A DNA stretch of 9,068 nt. Source: Anaerolineae bacterium (lineage in GTDB: Bacteria; Chloroflexota; Anaerolineae; Aggregatilineales; Phototrophicaceae). Both the position numbers and the translations under genes were made by a program. The notes under the pieces were generated by a model, which was not told the DNA's origin, did no database searches, and worked only from the letters and a program-made list of their open reading frames with translations. How positions within the stretch are numbered: the stretch's first letter is position 1; the number at the start of each line of letters is the position of its first letter. The stretch lies in NCBI GenBank assembly GCA_028284565.1, contig JANQRM010000513.1, positions 1 to 9,068 of the forward strand, given 5' to 3'. Positions 1 to 7,800 of this stretch are shown piece by piece.

Positions 1-1
1 C

Positions 2-373
2 AGTTGGTGGGAACGCTCGGATGAAAAACTTCGCCCGTATCTACTGAGCCACCTTGCACCAGAAGTGCAAGAACGTTATTTTGAGACACCCGAAACTCGT
101 ATAGTGGACTATGTTGATCCATTTACTGGTGAGGTTTTCAGGTATGATGAAATTCGGATGGAAATCCAAAAAGCCTCAGAATCTGAAGAATTTATTTCCG
201 ATCAAATCTCTGTCGTAGATAGCGTGTTTCGTGTCTTTCTTACCAATGGCAATGTTCCTCTAACGCCTCGTGAACTTGCAGAGAAAACCAACCGAGAAGC
301 CCGCGCTATTTTAAAAACCTTTGGCAGTACTACCCACGTTTATAAGGGCATACGTCCATATCAAGCATCTTAG
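2..373 (+). CDS. 3' end of unrecognised protein with C-terminal helix-turn-helix-like segment
   Basis: The reading frame is open from base 2, so the gene begins left of the window; 123 residues are visible before a TAG stop. An internal GTG at 65 could mimic a start, but the frame upstream of it codes for similar hydrophilic sequence (SWWERSDEKLRPYLLSHLAP), so I treat it as internal. Residues 1-65 are charged and contain VDPFTGEVFRYDEI. Residues 69-107 look like a winged-helix or helix-turn-helix fold: a hydrophobic helix (ISVVDSVFRVFL), then LTPRELAEKTNREARAILK as a turn and recognition helix, then a short basic tail ending GIRPY. This suggests DNA binding at the C-terminus, but that is inference and I cannot name a family. 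The next gene starts 9 nt after the stop and its ribosome binding site touches the stop codon, so the two are probably co-transcribed. Confidence 0.75.
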   Translation, partial: SWWERSDEKLRPYLLSHLAPEVQERYFETPETRIVDYVDPFTGEVFRYDEIRMEIQKASESEEFISDQISVVDSVFRVFLTNGNVPLTPRELAEKTNREARAILKTFGSTTHVYKGIRPYQAS

Positions 374-376
374 GAG
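373..376 (+). promoter_or_regulatory. Ribosome binding site for the 383-811 gene
   Basis: GGAG lies 6 nt before the ATG at 383. Its first G is the last base of the upstream TAG stop, which supports translational linkage of the two genes and fixes the start of the second one. Confidence 0.6.
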
Positions 377-382
377 AACTCT

Positions 383-811
383 ATGGGTCGTGTGATAAAC
401 ACCAATAACCCCGGTAAACGTCGCAACCACTTCATGCGTACATGTGCAGAAATATTACGCCATCTCAGTCAAAAGCAGGATATTGATGATGACGTCAAAG
501 ACATGACGGCGATGCTTGTCTACAGTTTGCGCGCCATAGATGATACCGTTGAAGAATCCATTTGTGCGTGGGAAAAACGAGGCTATTGGAAGAAAGCCGA
601 CGACTTCCAGCAGAAGTGGTGGTGGGCTTCCTTGATGGCGAATGATATCGAAAAACTCGTTCGATCAGATAATTGGAAAAGATTACCAGATAAGATGATT
701 AAGTTGCTTCCACATTTTTCCAGCATCAAAATCAATAAACTCACCCGCAAGACTTCCACATGGGCTGGATGCTACGACAAGCTAATGGCAGAAAATGAGC
801 GAACACATTAG
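383..811 (+). CDS. Conserved small Trp-rich helical protein of unknown function
   Basis: The 142-residue protein starts at an ATG with a well-placed GGAG. It has a basic N-terminus (MGRVINTNNPGKRRNH) and then appears all-helical and soluble, with no signal peptide or membrane segment. Aromatic residues cluster in the middle (AWEKRGYWKK, then QQKWWWASLMANDIEKLV), followed by a basic C-terminal part (IKINKLTRKTSTWAGCY). From memory, proteins with the same MGRV start, a DDxVKDMxA segment, an AWEKRxYW segment and a KLTR-like tail recur in Anaerolineae as hypothetical proteins; this could not be checked here. It follows the helix-turn-helix-like gene with 9 nt between them, so the two may act together. 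The basic ends and Trp content could suit nucleic-acid or protein binding, but no function is assigned. Its stop codon overlaps that of the convergent LCP gene by bases 808-811. Confidence 0.85.
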   Translation: MGRVINTNNPGKRRNHFMRTCAEILRHLSQKQDIDDDVKDMTAMLVYSLRAIDDTVEESICAWEKRGYWKKADDFQQKWWWASLMANDIEKLVRSDNWKRLPDKMIKLLPHFSSIKINKLTRKTSTWAGCYDKLMAENERTH

Positions 812-1656
812 CCTCTAAAGTTTTCTTCAAGCCACAACTCAAATCCTTCAGAAACCAAGGTTTTTTCGGTATCACTTAATCGTCGAAAATCTGCTTCACT
901 AAATTCCCACACCTCAAATCGTCCTTGACTAAGGACCAAAGAAGGGAACAGAGCGACCACATCTCCTACGTTGATTTCAACAGACTGAATTTGACCAACC
1001 GCTTGTAACAGAGAAAGCCAATAGCGTGGCGAACTGAGTTTCTCACCGAAACCCGCTATGATGTCCGATAGTCGATTAGCTCGTGAGATGGTTCCGTCAA
1101 CCTGTACGGTCCGTGCATAATTCAGCACTTGTTCGCCAGACAGAGATTGCAATCCTGAATTAAACCAAACTCGTTGGACTTCGTATTCACCATCAATCGG
1201 AAATCGACTATCCTCAATCACTCTAGGAATATAAATTGGCACGCCATTCACTGCGTTGATTAGAGTCTCTGTACTTTCATAATTAAGTTCGATAGTGGTA
1301 TCAATCTCGATATTTAATTGCTGGGTCAAAGCATTAGCAAGCGATATCGAGTCATCAAATTCGCGTATAAGTTGCAAGACATCACCTGTATATAGCATAA
1401 TTTCCGATGGAAGCGCAAATTGACTGATTTGAAACGTCTTTGGACGAACATGAAGCAGAATTACTCCATCACTTTGTGGTGGAACAGAATGGTCCCATCC
1501 AACAAGAAGCAGGGTTATAGGAGGTGGAGGTGCAATTAGATAGACTGTGATTCCAAAGAAAAATAAGCTCAGCATTAACAGCAAAAAGACAATAAGCAGG
1601 GAAGCAAATTTTTTTATCAAACGAAATCGCCGTACGGGTGAATCAATTGCCCGCAT
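808..1656 (-). CDS. LytR-CpsA-Psr (LCP) family protein, degenerate
   Basis: LCP proteins are membrane-anchored and transfer glycopolymers from lipid carriers to the cell wall on the outer face of the membrane. From the ATG at 1656 the product has 282 residues: a basic cytoplasmic start, one membrane helix at about 17-42, a PPPP boundary, then an extracellular LCP-like domain. Family landmarks in order are LLLVGWD (49-55), SDGVILLHV (62-70), LPSE (82-85), VNGVPIYIP (136-144), SGEQVLNYAR (173-182) and D187 with R192 and R195. The order and spacing fit LCP, but several usual catalytic or lipid-binding residues differ: the Arg before the SD motif is Gln, PRD is PSE, and the RQ after the last Arg cluster is RL. 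It may bind rather than transfer, or use altered chemistry. A TTG at 1674 would add six residues but has no visible ribosome binding site; the ATG has GGACC upstream. The gene overlaps the lipoprotein gene by 14 bp, implying coupled translation. Confidence 0.8.
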   Translation of the reverse strand: MRAIDSPVRRFRLIKKFASLLIVFLLLMLSLFFFGITVYLIAPPPPITLLLVGWDHSVPPQSDGVILLHVRPKTFQISQFALPSEIMLYTGDVLQLIREFDDSISLANALTQQLNIEIDTTIELNYESTETLINAVNGVPIYIPRVIEDSRFPIDGEYEVQRVWFNSGLQSLSGEQVLNYARTVQVDGTISRANRLSDIIAGFGEKLSSPRYWLSLLQAVGQIQSVEINVGDVVALFPSLVLSQGRFEVWEFSEADFRRLSDTEKTLVSEGFELWLEENFRG

Positions 1657-2518
1657 AAAGGGTCCAATTGACAAAATTGGGAGCTAAACCAAAAATAGCA
1701 CTATAGGGGTCGCTCAGGAAGATAACTCCCTCATCAGATGTTTGCGCTTGCACACTATAGGGTTGTTCCCATTGTTGTGTTGCCCAACCGATTCGATTAC
1801 GAACCGCTTCATTCCCACGCCATAACATTCCAAAACCTCGTCTAGGTTCCCATCGAGCAGATGGTGGAGATTGTCCAAATCCTTCTTCTGCCATTCCTTC
1901 ATTGAAATAATCACGGAAGACTTGCCAGCGAGGTTGTATTTCATCGTTATACATTACATAAATTGAATCTGTTCGGCGAACCCAAATCATGTACCCATTC
2001 TCAAATCGTTGATAGACTCCTTGGTCTGCGAGGGGCGGATTGACAGGACATGCCTCCGGGCGAGGTTGAATAAAGAACCATGTGCTATCACACACACGTG
2101 TTACAGGTTGTACTACAACACTCGTCACCGGAATAATAACGCTTGTAGGAAGTACAGGAGCTGTCGTCGTGGCAGTGACAGTCACTGTTGGAGTGTTAGT
2201 CGGAGGTTGTGTCTGTGTTTGCGTAGGAGTCAGCGTTGGTGTCTTACTAGGAGGCAAAGTCGGAGTTACGAGTACAAAATCAGCATCAACGGTCACTGAG
2301 TCTAGAGGCGAAATCACTTCTGTTAGGCGTGGGGGCGTGGGACTGAATGCAAGTGTCGGTAAATTCTGAGTAACGGTTGATAGAGCCAAGGCGACATCAC
2401 TTACTAGCCGAGGACCATCTCCAACCGTTGAAGTATCGGGTTCACAAGCAACAAATAAGATAAGGCTTAGTAATCCAATAATGAAATAAGGTCGACGCAT
2501 TCTGTTACTCACAACCAT
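1643..2518 (-). CDS. Secreted lipoprotein with Thr/Pro linker and unknown C-terminal domain
   Basis: The 291-residue product starts at the ATG at 2518, with AGAGG and AGGA upstream. A second Met at residue 7 is possible but has a poorer site. A type II signal peptide is clear: Arg at 6, 8 and 9, a hydrophobic stretch (YFIIGLLSLILF), then the lipobox LFVAC with Cys25 as the lipidated residue. A low-complexity Thr/Pro linker spans about 84-140 (for example TPTLTPTQTQTQ). The globular C-terminal part, about 143-291, starts with two Cys (143 and 157) that could form a disulfide. It carries FENGYMIWVRRTDSIYVMY, PRRGFGMLWRG and RIGWATQQWEQ. From memory, this kind of GYMIW/RGFGxxWR/GWA domain is common in Anaerolineae envelope proteins, function unknown. 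It is probably anchored outside the membrane on a flexible stalk. The downstream LCP gene overlaps its 3' end, so the two probably share a transcript and a role at the cell surface. Confidence 0.85.
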   Translation of the reverse strand: MVVSNRMRRPYFIIGLLSLILFVACEPDTSTVGDGPRLVSDVALALSTVTQNLPTLAFSPTPPRLTEVISPLDSVTVDADFVLVTPTLPPSKTPTLTPTQTQTQPPTNTPTVTVTATTTAPVLPTSVIIPVTSVVVQPVTRVCDSTWFFIQPRPEACPVNPPLADQGVYQRFENGYMIWVRRTDSIYVMYNDEIQPRWQVFRDYFNEGMAEEGFGQSPPSARWEPRRGFGMLWRGNEAVRNRIGWATQQWEQPYSVQAQTSDEGVIFLSDPYSAIFGLAPNFVNWTLYAGN

Positions 2519-2538
2519 TCATTCCTGCACCTCTTCTG

Positions 2539-2566
2539 ATTGTATTCGCATCGCCTATTTGTGCAA
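2539..2566 (-). promoter_or_regulatory. Candidate promoter for the lipoprotein-LCP operon
   Basis: On the minus strand, TACAAT at 2544-2539 matches the -10 consensus at five of six positions. TTGCAC at 2566-2561 lies 16 bp upstream as a weak -35. It sits about 20 bp before the start codon at 2518, which leaves a short leader. Called from sequence only. Confidence 0.35.
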
Positions 2567-2604
2567 TTGGTAAATTTAGGAGGCGCATTTTCCAGTTATT
2601 CTTG

Positions 2605-2610
2605 TATAAT
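2605..2610 (+). promoter_or_regulatory. Candidate -10 box for the rightward gene pair
   Basis: A perfect TATAAT lies 66 bp upstream of the ATG at 2677. No convincing -35 is visible at 16-18 bp upstream. If used, transcription would start near 2617, leaving a leader of about 60 nt, and the TTG at 2602 would lie outside the transcript. Confidence 0.3.
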
Positions 2611-2665
2611 TTGTCTAATCATGTTAAACGTTATGTCTATTCTGATATCTATACAGAACATCGGC

Positions 2666-2669
2666 GGAG
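2666..2669 (+). promoter_or_regulatory. Ribosome binding site deciding the start at 2677
   Basis: GGAG lies 7 nt before the ATG at 2677. The longer frame from a TTG at 2602 has no such site and overlaps the TATAAT, so the ATG is preferred. Confidence 0.6.
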
Positions 2670-2676
2670 TAGAACG

Positions 2677-3009
2677 ATGGCAAAAAAAAGCAAGAGCGAA
2701 GCTCGTGCAGAACGAATGACATGGTTTCTATTGGTACTGATGTTTGTGTCACTGAATCTTTTGCCAGAAAATGTTGTCCTTCCCAACGCAACTATTCCCT
2801 TTTTAGGCGGTTCTATTCTGTTCTTCTCTGGGATATATCAATATTTTCGCAAGTGGCGTGTTAACTTTGTGACATGGATTGCCGCAACGCTGATGATCGT
2901 AATGGGTGTCTATAATGTTTATACTCGTCCCGATCTAAATTTTACTGTTTTAGCTCTAGTTCTAACCGTCATTGTGATTGTTTTTGGCATTATCACCAAC
3001 GAAACTTAG
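2677..3009 (+). CDS. Small four-helix integral membrane protein, unknown function
   Basis: The 110-residue product begins MAKKSKSEARAERM, a strongly basic cytoplasmic tail. Four hydrophobic segments follow: MTWFLLVLMFVSLNLL (about 14-29), TIPFLGGSILFFSGIYQYF (about 39-57), NFVTWIAATLMIVMGVY (about 63-79) and NFTVLALVLTVIVIVFGII (about 88-106). A short basic loop (RKWRV, near 58-62) separates helices 2 and 3. By the positive-inside rule, both ends would be cytoplasmic. No catalytic or transport motif is visible and I do not recognise the family. The frame could be extended upstream by 25 residues to a TTG, but that sequence is not membrane-like and lacks a ribosome binding site. The PucR-family gene follows after 31 nt on the same strand, so co-transcription is plausible; a functional link is not shown. 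Confidence 0.8.
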   Translation: MAKKSKSEARAERMTWFLLVLMFVSLNLLPENVVLPNATIPFLGGSILFFSGIYQYFRKWRVNFVTWIAATLMIVMGVYNVYTRPDLNFTVLALVLTVIVIVFGIITNET

Positions 3010-3040
3010 GCGCACGTTTCATTTGGATATTCAAGATACT

Positions 3041-4693
3041 ATGACTAAGGATACATCTTCCCCAATTACTATAGAAGATATTCGGAAACTGACACTTCCG
3101 ATTAGCGCGCAAGTCATCACAGGTGACGGATTATTGAATCAGCCAGTTGTATGGGCAACATTAATATATCCAGATGAAAAGCTCTTTCATAAAGAAATTC
3201 AGCCAAACGAACTTATCCTAATTGGCAAGAAAAATCATAGTAAAAGTCAAACTAGCGACTCAGAGATTATTCATTGGGCTACTGAAAAGAAAGTGACCTG
3301 TCTCGTCACACAAATACCCTTTTCCCCCACTGCGCTTGCTGAAGCCAAAGCCCAGAATTTACCAATTCTCTTGTTACCACCAAATACACGAATTCGTGAA
3401 GTCGAAAAATCCATTATTAGCTTGCTTGTAAATCGAAAAGGGCAAATTGAACGCCGTGGGACTCAGATATATCGACAACTGACACAAATCTCTACCCAAA
3501 ATGAAGGTATAGATGAGATTATTAGTGCAATGGCACGTCTCACAAATAAAGCTGTCATCTTGCAAGATAAAAGATTGAATATCATTTCGGATAAAATCCA
3601 ACCCCAACTGATAAGCATCTGGGATGATATCGAGCAATTTCTACGAAAATCGAACAACTTGCCAGTCGAACTGAGTGACCGTCATCGCGTTTCCGAGATT
3701 GATTCACCCGTATTAATGCAAGCCCTCCCGACACCGGGGATGGCTCGCCTAGTCGCACCAGTTATTACACAGCACATAGGCAGAGGCTACCTTTCGATTG
3801 TTGGGTATGATAACGACCTCGACGAAATTGATGCCTTAGTCACAGAACATGGTGCAGAAGCCTGTGCGCTTGAGATGGCAAAGCAAAAAGCAGTCAGTGA
3901 AACAGAAAAACGTCTACGCGGAACCTTTTTGGATCGCTTATTACTCGGAGATGTCAGCCAGCAAGAAGCCATTCGACAAGGTGAACGATTCAATCATGAT
4001 ATGACGCAGAATCATATGGCAATGGTTCTCTCATGGCGCGGTAAAGAAAAGGAGAGTCCATCTATGCGTCGCTTAGAAACACTCGTTAATACCATTATTG
4101 GCAATCAAAACGCAGGCGCACTTGTCTGGATTCGAGAGAAAGAAAAAGAGGTCGTCGTATTTCATGCAACTGACCCAGAAAATCCCATCGACTACAGTCT
4201 TGAGCTAGCAAATGCTTTTACCAGTGATATTAATCGGCAATTCCCACAAAATCGGGTAGCCCTCGGTTTAGGACAAGTCGCGCGCGATATTAACTCATGG
4301 CGAACCAGTTATCGAGATGCTAAACAAGCAATGGAACTCGCTGTCCGACTTCAAACAGACGATCCTCTATATATCGGGGATTTAGGTGTTTACCAATTGA
4401 TACTTGGATTAAAGGACAGAGAAAAATTATCTGAATTTTGCGACAACATTCTTGGCACTTTAAGCAAGTATGATGAACGGCAAAATGCCGATCTCATCAA
4501 AACGTTGGAAGCTTTCTTTAACGCACATGGCAATCTCTCGCAAACAGCTGAAGCCTTGATAGTTCACAGAAATACATTGCTTTACCGCATGAATAGGATC
4601 AATGAAATCGCAGGTATTGACCTCAATAGACCGGAAACTAGACTCGCTCTCCATCTTGCGTTAACGATTCGCCGATTGCTGGCATTGAACTAA
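3041..4693 (+). CDS. PucR-family transcriptional regulator
   Basis: PucR/CdaR-type regulators are cytoplasmic DNA-binding proteins, often activators, that sense metabolites in purine, proline, sugar-diacid or nitrogen metabolism. The 550-residue product has the standard layout. A PucR N-terminal domain covers about 9-125 (TIEDIRKLTLPISAQVITG, QPVVWATLIYPDE, PNELILIGKK). A middle region at about 150-260 (EIISAMARLTNKAVILQDKR) resembles a GAF-like sensor. A GGDEF-like region follows (LRGTFLDRLLLGD and, later, SWRTSYRDAKQAMELAVRLQ). The C-terminal PucR-type helix-turn-helix is at about 483-545, with the hallmark GNLSQTAEAL and HRNTLLYRMNRI. The start at 3041 is chosen because the protein then begins just before the PucR domain; an in-frame TTG at 2978 lies inside the upstream gene. 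The ribosome binding site is weak. The effector and targets are unknown. The neighbouring glutamate synthase gene makes a nitrogen-related role a reasonable but unproven idea. Confidence 0.92.
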   Translation: MTKDTSSPITIEDIRKLTLPISAQVITGDGLLNQPVVWATLIYPDEKLFHKEIQPNELILIGKKNHSKSQTSDSEIIHWATEKKVTCLVTQIPFSPTALAEAKAQNLPILLLPPNTRIREVEKSIISLLVNRKGQIERRGTQIYRQLTQISTQNEGIDEIISAMARLTNKAVILQDKRLNIISDKIQPQLISIWDDIEQFLRKSNNLPVELSDRHRVSEIDSPVLMQALPTPGMARLVAPVITQHIGRGYLSIVGYDNDLDEIDALVTEHGAEACALEMAKQKAVSETEKRLRGTFLDRLLLGDVSQQEAIRQGERFNHDMTQNHMAMVLSWRGKEKESPSMRRLETLVNTIIGNQNAGALVWIREKEKEVVVFHATDPENPIDYSLELANAFTSDINRQFPQNRVALGLGQVARDINSWRTSYRDAKQAMELAVRLQTDDPLYIGDLGVYQLILGLKDREKLSEFCDNILGTLSKYDERQNADLIKTLEAFFNAHGNLSQTAEALIVHRNTLLYRMNRINEIAGIDLNRPETRLALHLALTIRRLLALN

Positions 4694-4731
4694 TTTTTGG
4701 CTGTAAAGTTTGCATAATTCCAAAGAAATAT

Positions 4732-4752
4732 ATTAAACATTAAACGTTTAAT
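4732..4752. promoter_or_regulatory. Candidate operator: palindrome with an extra half-site
   Basis: Two direct copies of ATTAAAC (4732-4738 and 4739-4745) are followed at once by the inverted copy GTTTAAT (4746-4752). The last two units form a perfect 14-bp palindrome with a central CG. Such CG-centred palindromes are typical of LacI-type and other dimeric repressor operators. It lies about 130 bp upstream of the glutamate synthase start and 38 bp after the PucR-family stop. The binding protein is unknown, and a chance palindrome in AT-rich DNA cannot be excluded. Confidence 0.35.
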
Positions 4753-4868
4753 TTATCGAAACCTTAGGAAATCATCCTTTCTGTGTAACTTGCACAATGA
4801 AAATCTGATATTTCCATAATTTAAGAAAAAAGAGCAAGCGATATATTTCACAGGTTATTAAATTTGAA

Positions 4869-4874
4869 AAAGGA
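4869..4874 (+). promoter_or_regulatory. Ribosome binding site deciding the glutamate synthase start
   Basis: AAAGGA lies 8 nt before the ATG at 4883 but only 2 nt before the in-frame ATG at 4877, so 4883 is preferred. An in-frame TGA at 4865-4867 rules out a longer protein with a standard start. Confidence 0.55.
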
Positions 4875-4882
4875 TTATGGGG

Positions 4883-7800
4883 ATGGTGCATAGAAAAGTA
4901 GCCAACAACGATTATACTCCTCCTCAAACCATTCATGATCTTCACCCAATTGACACAAATCACCGCGATGCCTGTGCACTAATCTGCGCTGTTCGCAAAG
5001 GCGGACAAGCCACTCATGGGAATGTCAAACGAACTATTGAAGCCCTCGCTCGCATGGGGCATCGTACTGGTTATATCAATGGAGAAGGCGACGGAGTCGG
5101 CATCCTAACTGACATACCTCGCCAACTTTGGACAAAGCGACTCGCCCAAGCTGGGTTGCGCGCATCATTGGCGACTGACCGGAATTTTTGGGTCGCCCAT
5201 GTCATGATTAATGCAAAGGATCGCAATCGTTCTCAACCAATTATTGAGCAAATTTGTCGAAGAATTAGTGAAGTTGGTTTGCATCTCTTGATTGATGAAC
5301 AAGGTATTATCAATCGACAAGTATTAGGACCCAATGCTGAAAAAAATGAATCTGTTTTCTGGCAAATCGCTGGTATCAATGGGCAAATTCATGCAGAAGA
5401 TTTAGAACGAACCCTATTTAGTTTACAAGTCGAGCTAGAAGAGGAACTGGGAATTCATTTTGCGTCGTTCTCGTCTCATAGTGTGGTCTACAAGGTACAA
5501 GGCACAATTGAAATCCTGCGCCGTTACTATCCAGAATTACGCGACCCTGATTATGCTTCAACTGTTGCCCTAGGACATGCCCGTTATTCCACCAATACAA
5601 ATCCTGTGTTTGAACGCTGTCAGCCCTTCGGAATCTTGGGACACAACGGCGAATTCAATACCATTTCACGCTTTCGTATTGAAGCTGGTATGCTAGGAAT
5701 TCCTCTATCACAAGGCAATTCCGACTCGCAAGACGTTGATCGAGTCTTGCAATCGCTCTGCATGCACTACGGACTCGATTTAATTGAAGCTATGGAATAT
5801 ATCTTCCCATCTTATTCGCATGACCTACTCCAATCATCGCCAGAAATTCAGCAAGTCTATGAAGAGATGCGTCACTCCTTTGGACGTTTCGCCCAAGGTC
5901 CTGCGGCTGTTGTTGCTCGTTTAGATGATTTAGCGGTATTTAGCGTTGATGCGCTCGGTCTACGCCCCTTATGGTTCGGGGAAACAGAAAAGGAGTTTTT
6001 TGCCTCATCGGAGCGTGGAGTGTATCCACTCGATGTCATGTCTGACACCCCTAAACCTATGGCTCCTGGAGAAAAAATTGCTCTTCGCATTAAAAAAGGC
6101 GAAACAATTGAAGTTCTTGATTATCCAGCGATTCAGAGGCATGTCTTTAACCGTTATCGAGAACGTCTTAGTGACGGGACAACCACACAGACTTTTTGGT
6201 CGTTGAGTACCCCCTCAACAGGTATCAATAATGTATCAACATCACCAACAACAGACACCGTTCCATCCAAAGTTGAAAGTCATGCTAAATTCGAAAAAAG
6301 TGTCGCTACTTTAGAACAACAAATCGCAATCGCACCTTCCATCTCTTCTCCACCTACTCTTCCGTGGCATGATGAAGCGCACAAACTCAATGCCGTTGCT
6401 ATGTCTGCCTTTGGATGGGAACGCTATCATGTGGAAATTATCAAAACGATTGCTGACGCAGGAAAAGAGCGTATCGACTCGCTGGGATGGGATGGTCCAC
6501 TTGCAGCGCTGAGTAATACGCGCGTCAATTTGGCAGATTACTTTAAAGAAACTGTTGCCGTAGTTACTAATCCAGCGATTGACCGAGAACGCGAACAAGC
6601 CCAATTCTCTACGCAAGTGTTAATCGGAGTGCGACCAGAAATTGGGCAAACCCGTTCATCAGAAACGACACTTGTCCAATTAGAGACCCCCTTCTTACTC
6701 GGTGGGCATCCCGCTTTAGGTACATCCGAAACTATGCTCACAGTCGCCACTCAATATGGAACCATGACACTTGAGCAATTGATTGAAGTGTTTGGACAAC
6801 AAGCAACTATCTTATCTTTAGGAGCAACTTTTGACGAAGGAATGGAACGTGCGATTGAACGACTGCAACGAGATGCAATAGAAGCCGTCGTGCAAGGAAC
6901 ACAATGTATCATTTTAGACGACAGCGTAATTACGTCTGGTGAATCCTTGTGGATAGACCCCCTCCTAGCCACAGCCGCCGTCGATAAAGCATTGCGTCAT
7001 GCAGAATATAGCCCTAATTTACGTCGTCAGACAGGTATCGTAGTACGGTCTGGAGCCTTACGTGATTTACATGATATGGCTCTTTGCATCAGTTTCGGTG
7101 CGAATGCCTTAGTTCCGTATGCAGTATATGCTACAGCTATTGGTATTGCACCCAAACCTGCCAAAATCCCGCCCACAGAAGAGTACATTACAGAATGTTT
7201 GAGCAAAGTCGTAGCTACATTGACAAAAGGCTTAGAAAAAGTTACTTCCACTATCGGCTGTCATGACCTAAGGGGCTATGGACACAGCTTTAGCTCCATA
7301 GGCTTTGGAAAACATATCGGTAAAATATTTGGAACCCCCAATTACTTCGGGTCTGAATCGCGCGGTGTAACTTGGGAATCCCTAACAACGGATGCAGAAG
7401 AGCGCGCCTCAGAATGCCGTGGTGAGGTTCGTGCCAGATTACAAAACCCAGATCGGCTTTATCCAAAGATGTGGAAAAAAGCCGAAGCTGTCGCTCATGG
7501 TGAATTGTCTCTCGAAGAATACACCGAGCATCTGCTTAATCTAGAAGACAAAATGCCAGTCTCTATCAGACATATTTTAGGAATCAAAACCAAACACGAT
7601 GATGAGCAAGTCAAACCCGAAGAGGTTGACATTCGAGTACGTGACCATGACATGCCAGTCATTATTAGTGCGATGTCATTTGGTTCACAGGGAGAGCTTG
7701 CTTACCGAACCTATGCCGAAGCCGCCAAAGAACTCAATATCATTTGTATGAATGGCGAAGGTGGTGAATTAAGCAATCAAATGCGAAAATTCTCTAAGAA

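Larger units (their letters stand above)
4694..4882. other. AT-rich intergenic region between regulator and glutamate synthase genes
   Basis: This 189-bp stretch is much richer in A and T than the flanking genes. It holds a perfect palindrome (listed separately) and a good ribosome binding site at its right end. TTGCAC at 4790-4795 and CATAAT further right form a poor promoter pair with a 19-bp gap. I see no strong hairpin with a T-run that would terminate the regulator transcript, and no convincing coding frame. Confidence 0.5.

Noticed and set aside
2082..2369. Plus-strand open frame rich in Val and Gly
   Set aside because: It is the antisense of the Thr/Pro linker of the lipoprotein; the repeat composition keeps the opposite strand open.
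2559..2566. TTGCACAA shared (inverted) with 4790-4797 as a possible common regulatory site
   Set aside because: A shared 8-mer between two intergenic regions of this size, counting both strands, is expected by chance about half the time.
2578..2583. AGGAGG as a ribosome binding site on the + strand
   Set aside because: No start codon lies at a suitable distance; the nearest candidate, TTG at 2602, is 18 nt away.
2602..2676. 25-residue N-terminal extension of the small membrane protein from a TTG
   Set aside because: It has no ribosome binding site, overlaps a TATAAT box, and the ATG at 2677 has a well-spaced GGAG.
2978..3040. 21-residue extension of the PucR-family protein from a TTG
   Set aside because: It lies partly inside the upstream gene and adds sequence ahead of the normal PucR domain start.
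4699..4713. Sigma-54-like promoter (TTGGC ... TTGCA) upstream of gltB
   Set aside because: The GG and GC elements are 11 bp apart instead of the required 10, the CAC of TGGCAC is missing, and the site lies about 170 bp before the gene.
4696..4724. TTTGG/CCAAA inverted repeat after the PucR-family gene as a terminator
   Set aside because: The stem is only 5 bp, the loop is long and no T-run follows.
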